A stretch of 64,000 nucleotides of DNA, taken from positions 62,001 through 126,000 of the forward strand of contig QUMM01000007.1 of assembly GCA_003435055.1 (NCBI GenBank). The letters run 5' to 3'. The notes below the pieces were generated by a model. The model was given only the letters and a program-made list of their open reading frames with translations. It was not told the DNA's origin and did no database searches. The DNA is from Lachnospiraceae bacterium OF09-6 (GTDB lineage Bacteria > Bacillota > Clostridia > Lachnospirales > Lachnospiraceae). The translations under genes and the position numbers were made by a program. Positions 55,823 to 64,000 of this stretch are shown here, piece by piece (within the stretch, counting starts at the first letter, position 1; each line of letters opens with the position of its first letter).

Positions 55823-55825
55823 GAA

Positions 55826-56371
55826 TTACACTCTCCTTTTCTTTTTATTTTTCTTCATGAATATATTTTTCATAAATTTCGCATTGCTCTTACCACTGCG
55901 GTTGGTCGGAAAATCCGAAGCGCCCCGCTGGATAAGGGCTGTATGGAAATCCATCCAGCCATGCAGCGAAAAATGAAAACTTTTGTAAATTCTGCATTTC
56001 TTCAGAAGCTTTTTCGCTTCCGGTGTGCAGATGTCACAGATAAAGACTGCAGTAATATAGGTATACATATGTCCAGGCTTTGGATCGATTAGTTTCATGC
56101 CCTCGTCGTAAGCCTTTTTCTCACATGCGCGATAAATCTCTTCGGTTAATTCCGGAACAGAGAAGATGTATACATGTTCGTTGGAAGTGGCACTCCACAG
56201 TTCTGCTTTCTTCAGCAGCACATATTTGGCAGAACGCACATTAAAATGACAGACAGCCTCCAGCGGAGGTTCCATGTCATTGGAACGTTCAATGTCGAAG
56301 TACCCCTCGTAGGAACGGATCAGTTTCTCAAAGATTTCCTCCCGGTTTAACTCTAACTTTAAATGATTCAT
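55826..56371 (-). CDS. Hypothetical protein coupled to cstA
   Basis: 181-residue soluble protein, no recognised family. N-terminal helical segment (LNREEIFEKLIRSYEGYFDIE), a mixed alpha/beta middle (LWSATSNEHVYIFSVPELTEEIYR), paired Cys in FICDICTPEAKKLLKKCR, and a very basic end (KKNKKKRRV). Its stop is 3 bases before the cstA ATG and its last codons carry the cstA ribosome site. A regulatory or accessory role with CstA is plausible by this coupling only. Confidence 0.7.
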   Translation of the reverse strand: MNHLKLELNREEIFEKLIRSYEGYFDIERSNDMEPPLEAVCHFNVRSAKYVLLKKAELWSATSNEHVYIFSVPELTEEIYRACEKKAYDEGMKLIDPKPGHMYTYITAVFICDICTPEAKKLLKKCRIYKSFHFSLHGWMDFHTALIQRGASDFPTNRSGKSNAKFMKNIFMKKNKKKRRV

Positions 56372-56764
56372 ATGCTAACTCCTGTATTATGAAAAAGATC
56401 CCGGATATCAGCATCTGAGATCATGTCTGACGTCATTGTCAATTCTTAACGAAATATGTAGATTATAAAAAATATATAAATTTTTGGTAGAAAGTAATAT
56501 AACATAAAATGTATAAAAATGCAAATATATGTCATATGCTTAGCAGAAAATTTACATTTTTTAAAAAAATATACATATTCCCGTAACTGTTAGATGGGAA
56601 TAACAGATTGCTTCGTGTCCAGTTGTATGCTGTTGATATATTGCTGGTAATGATAAGATTCTTTACATTTCTTCGTCAGGTGCGGTATACTGAAAAAGAT
56701 GTGAAGTTCTGGCTGCCGGTCACGGAGTGAACAGCAGCAGGTTTTGGAAGGATACAGGAGAAAC
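56372..56764. other. AT-rich divergent intergenic region
   Basis: 393 bases between the divergent hypothetical/cstA unit and the nuclease-helicase gene, with no supported gene. It is very AT-rich (56450-56580), consistent with promoters on both strands. On the plus side TTTACA (56662-56667), 18 bases, TATACT (56686-56691) is the best promoter. Minus-strand TTGCAT followed 18 bases later by TATATT near 56540-56510 could serve the cstA unit. Confidence 0.5.
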
Positions 56765-59169
56765 GTGGAAGAAATCAGGGTATCTGTGCGCAATCTGGTG
56801 GAGTTTATTTTGCGCAGCGGAGATATTGACAATCGAAGAGGTACGATGGCAGATAAAGATGCCATGCAGATGGGCAGCAGACTGCACCGGAAGATTCAGG
56901 GAAAGATGGGGGCAGATTATCATGCGGAAGTACCGCTGCGAACACAGATAGACTGTGACGGATTCCTGCTGATAATAGAAGGAAGGGCAGACGGGATCTT
57001 TGAACGGGATGGACAGACGGTAATTGATGAAATCAAAGGCGTTTTTCGAGATGTGGAGCGAATGGAAGAGCCAGATCCGGTTCATCTGGCACAGGCCAGA
57101 TGTTATGCCTGTATCTATGCAGAACAACAGAATCTGGAAAAGATAGGAGTACAGATGACCTATGCCAATCTGGATACAGAGGAAATACGGCGCTTTTCCA
57201 GCAGCTATACAAGGAGCGAGCTGGAGGAGTGGTTTACGCATCTGACAGAAGCCTATCAAAAATGGGCACAGATGCAGATAGAATGGAAAGCAGAGAGAAA
57301 AGCATCCATTGGAAAAACAGTTTTTCCCTATCCTTACCGGGAGGGACAGAAAGATCTGGCAGCAGCGGTTTACCGCACGATCTGGCATGGAAAGAAGCTG
57401 TTTATTCAGGCACCTACAGGAGTGGGAAAGACGTTGTCTACTGTATTTCCGGCGGTACAGGCCGTGGGACAGGAGCTGGGGGATAAGATTTTTTATCTGA
57501 CGGCCAAGACGATTACGAGAACCGTGGCAGAAGAGGCATTTTCACTTTTGAAGAAGCAGGGGCTTCATTATAAGGTACTGACTCTGACCGCCAAAGAAAA
57601 AATCTGTTTCTGTGAAGAACCGGACTGTAATCCGGAAAAATGTCCTTATGCAAGGGGACACTTTGACCGGGTGAACGATGCTGTCTATGAGCTGCTGACT
57701 TCTTATGAAGAGAATTCGGCCAATTATAGCCGGGAGAGGATTATGGAACAGGCAGAAAAATGGAAGGTATGTCCATTTGAGATGGCGCTGGATGTGTCAT
57801 TATGGTCGGATGCCATTATCTGCGATTATAACTATGTCTTTGATCCACAGGCGAAGTTAAAACGTTTTTTGCGGAAGGAGTAAAAGGAGACTATCTGTTT
57901 CTTATTGATGAAGCTCACAATCTGGTGGAGCGTGGACGGGAGATGTACAGCGCGACCCTTTATAAAGAAGACTTTCTGGAAGTAAAGCGGTTCCTGAGGC
58001 CGTTCAGCAGAAAGGCTGTGGCGGCTCTGGAACGGGGAAATAAGTATCTGCTGGAGTGGAAGCGGGAGTGTGAGGAGTATACGCTGCTTTCGAATATTGA
58101 TTCCTTTGCATTGAATCTGTTTAATGTCAGTCATGCACTGGAACAACTTCTGGAGGATCGGGAGTCAGTGATGAATCGGCCATCCACAGACAGCGAAATA
58201 GAAGAAGGAAAGAAAAAGACACTGGACTTTTATTTTCAGGTACGGGCCTTTCTGGAGATCTATGAAGAACTGGATGACAGCTATGAGATTTATGTACAGC
58301 ATGACCGGGAGGGACGCTTTGCATTGAAATTGTACTGTATTCATACGGCGGACAAGATCGGGCAGTGTCTGGAAAAAGGCAGGGCATCGATCCTGTTTTC
58401 TGCTACGCTTTTGCCGGTGCAGTATTATATGGAATTACTATCTGGAAAATCAGAAGATTATGCAGTCTATGCCAGATCTACCTTTGATCCGTCAAGAAAG
58501 AAAGTGCTGTTGGGGCTGGATGTGAGTACCAAATACACCAGACGGACAACGGCAGAGTATCAGAAGATTGCTTCGTATATTCGGCAGATTACAGACAGCA
58601 GACAGGGAAATTATCTGGTCTTTTTCCCATCTTATAAGATGATGACGGATGTAAGGGGATTTTTTGAAGCTGAAATGCAGGATGATACGGAGATTCTGGA
58701 GCAGAGCATGCATATGAGTGAAGCTCAGAGAGAAGAGTTCCTGGAGCAGTTTCAGGAGCGTGAGAGTGGCACGCTGATCGGCTTCTGTGTAATGGGAGGT
58801 ATCTTTGGAGAGGGAATTGACCTGAAGAAAGACCGGCTGATCGGCGCAATCGTTGTGGGGCCAGGGCTTCCACAGGTCTGTAATGAGCGGGAGATCCTGA
58901 AGCAGTACTATGACAGGCGTGACATGGATGGATTTGATCATGCTTATCGTTATCCGGGGATGAACAAGGTCATGCAGTCAGCGGGAAGAGTTATTCGGAC
59001 AGATGAAGATACCGGAGTGATTGTGCTGCTGGATGAACGATTTGGACAAGCGCAGTATCGCAGCAGCTTTCCGAGGGAATGGGCAGATTATGAGACCTGC
59101 ACATTACGGAATGTAAAAGAGAAGCTGGAACGATTCTGGAAAGGATGCATAGTTCCTGATGATAAGTAA
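56765..59169 (+). CDS. PD-(D/E)XK nuclease - DinG/XPD-like helicase fusion, single-base frameshift
   Basis: 801 residues after repair. The N-terminal 170 residues form a RecB/Cas4-like nuclease: GSRLHRKIQ, IEGRADGIF, VIDEIKG (E-x-K) and QARCYACIY (Q-x3-Y). A superfamily 2 helicase of the Rad3/XPD/DinG type follows: IQAPTGVGKTLSTVFP, LTLTAKEKICFCEEPDCNPEKCPY (Fe-S Cys set), DEAH in LIDEAHNLVERG, FSATLLPVQYY, and QSAGRVIRTDEDTG. One T missing in the T run at 57865-57870 breaks the frame; seven T give LKRFFAEGVKGDYLFLIDEAH. GTG start at 56765 with AGGAG 4 bases upstream. Confidence 0.87.
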
Positions 59170-59198
59170 GGGAGAAAAGAGAGAATACGGAGGAGAGT

Positions 59199-60116
59199 AT
59201 GGATATTGTAATCATTACTTACCAGATGCTGGCTTTATTTTTGCTTCTGGTAACAGGTTATATAGCATATAAGACACATGTGACCAACGATGGTGCAATT
59301 CGGAATCTGACCAGTCTGGTGCTGAATGTATCGCTGCCGGCGCAGATACTGGTTTCTTTTTTATCCAACCGGGGGAAGGTATCGAATCTGACCCTTTTGG
59401 AAGTGACAGGTATCAGTCTGTTTTGTTATCTGGTTTATTTTCTGGTCGCGGCAGTCTTTCTGGCGGTGACAAGGGCACCGAAAAAGCAGTGGGGCACTTA
59501 TACCTTCATGCTGATTTTTGGAAATGTGGGTTTTATGGGATATCCTGTGATACAGGCTGTTTTTGGATTCGAAGCCATGATCTATGCCGTTATTTTTAAT
59601 GTCATATTCAGCTTTGTGGTGTATTCCCTTGGAATTGTTCTGATTGGAGGAAAGAAAGCTGGAAAGTTCAATCCAAGACTGCTGATCAATACACCGATGG
59701 TGGTGGCAGTGATTTCTCTTGGTCTGTTCTTTACCTCAGTGCCACTGCCGGAATATCTGACCGATGCTTTGAACTATCTGGGAAATCTGACCACACCGCT
59801 GGCCATGATGATTCTGGGTGGCACCATTGCAAAGATGAAGCTAAAAGAATTGTTCGATGACTGGCGGGTCTATGTATTTACCGTATTTCGACTGGTACTC
59901 ATGCCAATTGCCGTGCTGGTGGCCATGAATCTGCTTCACGAACAGCAGTATCTGATCCGGGGAACGGCAGTGGTGCTGGCAGCGACACCAGTAGCGACGA
60001 ATGCGACGATGCTGGCTATTCAGTATGATGGAGATGTACAGCTGGTATCTAAGGGAATCTTTTTCAGTACAGTACTGTCCGTGGTGAGCATACCGATTGT
60101 GGCGATGTTCTTATAA
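59199..60116 (+). CDS. AEC family transporter
   Basis: 305-residue membrane protein with about 10 hydrophobic segments, of the auxin efflux carrier family that includes malate/malonate permeases. Patterns LVTGYIAYKTHVTNDGAIRNLTSLVLNVSLPAQIL (start of family, residues about 17-51), GNVGFMGYPV and LGGTIAKMKL. Substrate unknown. GGAGGAG precedes the ATG, 30 bases after the helicase stop. Confidence 0.87.
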   Translation: MDIVIITYQMLALFLLLVTGYIAYKTHVTNDGAIRNLTSLVLNVSLPAQILVSFLSNRGKVSNLTLLEVTGISLFCYLVYFLVAAVFLAVTRAPKKQWGTYTFMLIFGNVGFMGYPVIQAVFGFEAMIYAVIFNVIFSFVVYSLGIVLIGGKKAGKFNPRLLINTPMVVAVISLGLFFTSVPLPEYLTDALNYLGNLTTPLAMMILGGTIAKMKLKELFDDWRVYVFTVFRLVLMPIAVLVAMNLLHEQQYLIRGTAVVLAATPVATNATMLAIQYDGDVQLVSKGIFFSTVLSVVSIPIVAMFL

Positions 60117-60235
60117 ATTTCAAACAAACGGTACATTATCCTCATCAGGAATCAATGTAGATGCGTGGTATGAAACAGAGGATATACTGTGAGTATGCCA
60201 TATAAGAAAAATATTTTTACAAGGAGAGATATGTC

Positions 60236-60802
60236 ATGAAGAAATTAATATTAGCATCTGGATCGCCGCGCCGCCGTGAACTTCTGGCGCAGATTGGTCT
60301 GGAGTTTGAGGTAATTGTCAGTGATGCAGAAGAGATTATGACCAGTACTCATCCGGGGGAAGTGGTGAAGGAATTATCCAGCTGCAAAGCAAGTGCAGTG
60401 GCACTGACTTTAAGTGATGAACAGAGAGATGTGGTAGTCATTGGCTCGGACACTGTGGTGGCTCAGGAGCACCGGATTCTTGGAAAGCCAAAGGATGAGG
60501 CCGATGCCTTTCAAATGATACAAATGCTGCAGGGAAATACTCACCAGGTCTACACCGGTGTGACTCTGATCTGTGGAGAAAAGAAGACTTCTTTTTATGA
60601 GAAGAGTGATGTGAGTGTGTATCCTATGACGGAAGAAGAAATCTGGGAGTATATCCATACGGGAGAGCCGATGGACAAAGCAGGCGCTTATGGAATTCAG
60701 GGATATTTTGCAAAATACATTCGGGAAATCCAGGGAGAATACACCACAATTGTAGGACTTCCGGTGGGGAGGCTGTGGCATGAATTAAAGAAGTTCGGTT
60801 GA
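60236..60802 (+). CDS. maf: Maf-like nucleoside triphosphate pyrophosphatase
   Basis: 188-residue house-cleaning pyrophosphatase (dTTP/UTP type), formerly named septum-formation inhibitor. The substrate loop LASGSPRRRELLAQIGLEFEV is at residues 6-26; VVIGSDTVVAQEHRILGKPKD and DKAGAYGIQGYFAKYI are Maf landmarks. AAGGAGA precedes the ATG. The stop codon is the first base pair of a tandem repeat array. Confidence 0.93.
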   Translation: MKKLILASGSPRRRELLAQIGLEFEVIVSDAEEIMTSTHPGEVVKELSSCKASAVALTLSDEQRDVVVIGSDTVVAQEHRILGKPKDEADAFQMIQMLQGNTHQVYTGVTLICGEKKTSFYEKSDVSVYPMTEEEIWEYIHTGEPMDKAGAYGIQGYFAKYIREIQGEYTTIVGLPVGRLWHELKKFG

Positions 60803-60990
60803 ATCCGTGGTCATGTATCGGGTAAGCGAGGACAATGCGACCACGGAAAAGAAGAAGCAAGCGAAATCCGTGGTCATGTACCGGGGAACCGAGGATAATC
60901 CGACCACGGAAAAGAAGAAGCAAGCGAAATCCGAGGTCGTGTACCGGGGAAGCGGGGACAATGCGACCACGGAAAAGAAAAAACAGGCAC
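60802..60990 (+). repeat. Three tandem 63-bp repeats
   Basis: Units begin at 60802, 60865 and 60928 with AATCCG(T/A)GGTC, each carrying GGAAAAGAAGAAGCAAGCGA near the end; a decayed fourth start (AATTCGATGTCAG) follows at 60991. Each unit contains CCGTGGTC and GACCACGG-type arms that can pair. 63 bases is 21 codons and one frame stays open across all units (VVMYRGTEDNPTTEKKKQAKS-like), but there is no ribosome site. A solo copy lies at 27679-27745. Confidence 0.93.
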
Positions 60991-61175
60991 AATTCGATGT
61001 CAGCCACCGTAGAAGAGAAAAAAATAAATGAAAATAAGAAAAATTCATCCCTAAATTCGCCAGCTATTGTCTCAATTCAGGCAAGTAATTCAATGCAATT
61101 TGAAAAATATTAAGACAATAATGCAATTAAAAAGAAAATTGCCTGATTATCTGACAATTCAAGAAAAAAAGGGTA

Positions 61176-61204
61176 TTTACATTTCCAGAAGACAGGTGTA
61201 TGAT
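61176..61204 (+). promoter_or_regulatory. gltB promoter
   Basis: TTTACA (61176-61181), 17-base spacer, TATGAT (61199-61204). The start of transcription would be near 61211. Confidence 0.65.
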
Positions 61205-61234
61205 AATGCACAAAGGAAATGCAGGAATAAAATT

Positions 61235-61253
61235 TAATCGATAAAATCGATTA
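61235..61253. promoter_or_regulatory. Inverted repeat in the gltB leader, candidate operator
   Basis: TAATCGAT-AAA-ATCGATTA, a perfect 8-bp dyad with a 3-base centre, about 25 bases after the predicted transcription start and 63 bases before the gltB ATG. Placement suits a roadblock repressor. Confidence 0.5.
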
Positions 61254-61315
61254 CAATGATTCGAAAAATACGTTACAGCGTTTCTAAAACCAAAAGAAAG
61301 GATGCAAGTCAGGTT

Positions 61316-64000
61316 ATGGAAAACAGAACAGTACCTGCTCAGTCTCCTGGATTGTACAGAGAAGAATTTGAGCACGATAACTGCGGTATCGGAGCAGTGG
61401 TAAACATTAAGGGTATCAAGACCCGGGCAACCGTAGAGAATGCATTAAAGATAGTTGAAAATTTGGAACACAGAGCCGGCAAAGACGCCGAGGGCAAAAC
61501 AGGTGATGGAGTAGGAATCCTTTTACAGATTTCCCACAAATTCTTCAAAAAGACCTGTGATGCTCTCGGCTTTTCTATTGGAAAAGAAAGGGAATACGGT
61601 ATTGGACAGTTCTTCTTCCCACAGGATGAATTAAAAAGACGCCAGGCCATGAAGATGTTCGAGATCATTCTGGAAAAGAACGGACTGGAACTCATTGGAT
61701 GGCGTGTAGTCCCGACGGTACCGGAAGTACTGGGACAGAAAGCACTGGATAAGATGCCGTATATTATGCAGGCATTTATTAAAAAACCAGCTGATGTGGA
61801 AAAAGGACTTCCGTTTGACCGTCTGCTCTATGTGGCAAGAAGAGAGTTTGAACAGAGTAATGAAAACACCTATGTGGTATCATGTTCCAGCCGTACCATT
61901 GTATACAAAGGTATGTTTCTGGTAGGGCAGCTGCGCACCTTTTTCAAAGATCTGCAGAGCCCGGACTATGAATCTGCCATTGCAACGGTACATTCCAGAT
62001 TCAGTACCAATACGAATCCAAGCTGGGAACGTGCACATCCAAACCGTTTTATTGTGCACAATGGTGAGATCAACACTATCCGTGGAAATGCAGATAAGAT
62101 GCTGGCCAGAGAAGAGACCATGGCTTCCCCATATCTGGAAGAAGACTTCCACAAGATCCTTCCGGTGATCAATGCATCCGGTTCTGACTCTGCCATGCTG
62201 GATAACACATTGGAATTCCTGATCATGAGTGGCATGGATATGGCGTTGGCTATGATGATCCTGATTCCGGAGCCATGGGCAAATAATATGACCATGTCCC
62301 AAAACAAGAGAGACTTCTATCAGTACTACGCAACCATGATGGAGCCGTGGGACGGACCTGCATCCATTATGTTCAGCATGGTGATCTGGTAGGCGCTGTT
62401 CTGGATCGCAACGGTCTGCGTCCATCCCGTTATTATGTCACCAGTGACGGCTACATGATCCTTTCCTCTGAAGTAGGCGTACTGGAGATCCCACCGGAAA
62501 AGATCGTGATGAAAGAACGACTTCATCCAGGCAAAATGCTGCTGATCGATACCGTGCAGGGCAGAATCGTAGACGATGAAGAATTAAAAGAATACTATGC
62601 ATCCAGACAGCCGTATGGCGAATGGCTGGATAATAATCTGGTAGAATTAAAAGACCTGAAGATTCCGAACAAGCGTGTTCCGGAATACTCCGAGGAAGAA
62701 CGTGCCAGACTACAGAAAGCCTTTGGCTATACCTTTGAAGAATATCGTACCTCTATCCGCAACATGGCATTAAACGGAGCAGAGAGCATTGGTGCCATGG
62801 GTATTGATACTCCGCTGGCTGTTTTATCTGACCAGCAGCAGCCGCTGTTTAACTACTTTAAACAGTTATTTGCACAGGTTACCAATCCACCAATCGATGC
62901 GATCCGTGAAGAGGTGGTTACCTCCACTACCGTATACGTGGGAGAAGACGGGAACCTTCTGGAGGAAAAGCCGGAAAACTGTAAGGTATTGAAAGTCAAT
63001 AACCCAATCCTGACCAACACCGATATGCTGAAAATCAAGCATATGAAAGTGGATGGCTTCAAGGTAGCAGAAGTTCCGATTACCTATTATAAAAGCACCA
63101 GTCTGGATCGTGCCATTGACCGTCTGTTCGTAGAAGTGGACAAGGCACACAGAGATGGTGTCAACATTCTGATACTGACAGACCGTGGCGTGGATGAAAA
63201 CCATGTACCGATTCCATCGCTGCTTGCCGTATCCGCAGTACACCAGTATCTGGTAAAAACCAAGAAACGTACTTCACTGGCCATCATTCTGGAATCCGGT
63301 GAACCAAGAGAAGTACATCATTTTGCTACATTGCTGGGCTATGGTGCCTGTGCCATCAACCCATATCTGGCTCAGGATACGATCCATGAACTGATTGACA
63401 GCAAGATGCTGGATAAAGATTACTATGCAGCAGTGGATGATTACAATGCAGCAGTGCTTCACGGTATTGTTAAGATTGCATCCAAGATGGGTATTTCTAC
63501 CATTCAGTCCTACATGGGATCTCAGATCTTTGAGGCCATCGGTATCAGCAAAGAAGTGATCGACCGCTACTTTACCAATACCGTCAGCCGTGTAGGCGGT
63601 ATTACTATAAAAGATATTGAAAAACAGATCGAAGCACTTCATAATGAAGCTTTTGATCCGCTGGGTCTGACCACCGATCTGACGCTGAACAGCATCGGAC
63701 GTCACAAGTCCAGAAGTCAGGGAGAGGAACACCGTTACAATCCTCTGACGATTCACTTATTACAGGAATCAACCAGACAGGGCAATTATGCCATGTTTAA
63801 AGAATACACCGATCGCGTGAACCGGGAAGAAAGCGGATATCTGCGCAGCCTGATGGACTTCAATTATCCAGAAGAAGGCATCCCGATTGAAGAGGTCGAA
63901 CCGGTGGAAAATATCGTGACCAGATTTAAGACAGGTGCGATGTCTTACGGCTCTATTTCTCAGGAAGCTCATGAGACACTGGCTATTGCCATGAACCATC
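61316..64000 (+). CDS. gltB: Glutamate synthase large subunit, partial, single-base frameshift
   Basis: First about 895 residues of a protein normally near 1500. The N-terminal glutaminase has EFEHDNCGIGAVVNIKG, where the Cys becomes residue 1 after a short propeptide is removed; SRFSTNTNPSWERAHPNRFI and HNGEINTIRGN are landmarks. The frame breaks between 62377 and 62378 (AGCATGG for AGCGATGG); adding G gives [23 protein letters not shown]. The central domain and the start of the FMN domain (FKTGAMSYGSISQEAHETLA) run to the window edge. I start at 61316 (MENRTVPAQ); GAAAGGA is 15 bases upstream. Confidence 0.95.

Noticed and set aside
60802-60990. CRISPR array
   Set aside because: Units are contiguous 63-mers without spacers and there are no cas genes.
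60807-61031. 74-residue protein encoded by the 63-bp repeats
   Set aside because: Open frame is a by-product of a repeat length divisible by three; no ribosome site, very charged low-complexity product.

Overview
The window looks like chromosomal DNA of a low-to-moderate GC anaerobic gut Firmicute, most likely a Lachnospiraceae member near Blautia or Ruminococcus. This rests on gene content and style (YesM/YesN two-component pair, YtfQ-type sugar importer, AzlCD, IspF, Mini-III, RlmB, meso-DAP dehydrogenase, lipoproteins with LxGC lipoboxes, strong AGGAGG ribosome sites). No rRNA or CRISPR array was seen. Species assignment is inference.

Layout. 0-7.5 kb: a PD-(D/E)XK nuclease/transposase-family protein, a YqeY-like protein, a URO-D-family methyltransferase with its own GPH/MFS transporter, a MATE exporter and a PucR-type regulator. 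7.6-20.6 kb: an L-arabinose locus with araA, an FGGY kinase, araD, an AraC-type response regulator, a YesM-type histidine kinase, and a YtfQRT/YjfF-type ABC importer with two related binding proteins. Hairpins at several junctions probably set expression ratios. 20.8-30.7 kb: housekeeping genes (ddh, tRNA-Val, tRNA-Met, metY, luxS, ispF, cysS, Mini-III, rlmB). A candidate type I toxin-antitoxin locus lies between ddh and the tRNAs, and a heavily structured leader precedes cysS. 30.7-41.9 kb: a large secreted M30-like zinc metalloprotease with Ig-like tail, tRNA-Thr, azlCD, an MrfA/YprA-type helicase overlapping a UvrD-like helicase, and a PflX-like radical SAM protein. 42-49.8 kb: accessory DNA, made of an AT-rich patch with small secreted proteins and a GC-rich integrative mobilizable element (mobC, relaxase, Cys-rich VLP protein, repA, dnaC-like, tnpW, large serine recombinase). 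49.9-64 kb: rluD-like synthase, UPF0303, a DUF362 ferredoxin, glyA, cstA, a nuclease-helicase fusion, an AEC transporter, maf and the first part of gltB.

A feature of the whole window is that at least twelve genes, including essential or core ones (cysS, glyA, gltB), are broken by exactly one missing base, often in a homopolymer. Restoring one base rebuilds a full-length protein each time. I read these as probable sequence or assembly errors and give merged coordinates. A reader should not treat these genes as pseudogenes without checking reads.

The most interesting candidate for a new system is at 21.9-22.2 kb: a 24-27 residue hydrophobic peptide gene with its own promoter, facing a convergent promoter whose short transcript would end at a perfect hairpin overlapping the peptide's stop codon. 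Also of note are a multi-hairpin RNA element ahead of cysS, a 63-bp tandem repeat with a solo copy 33 kb away, and a palindromic repeat that sits on the 3' ends of two convergent gene pairs.
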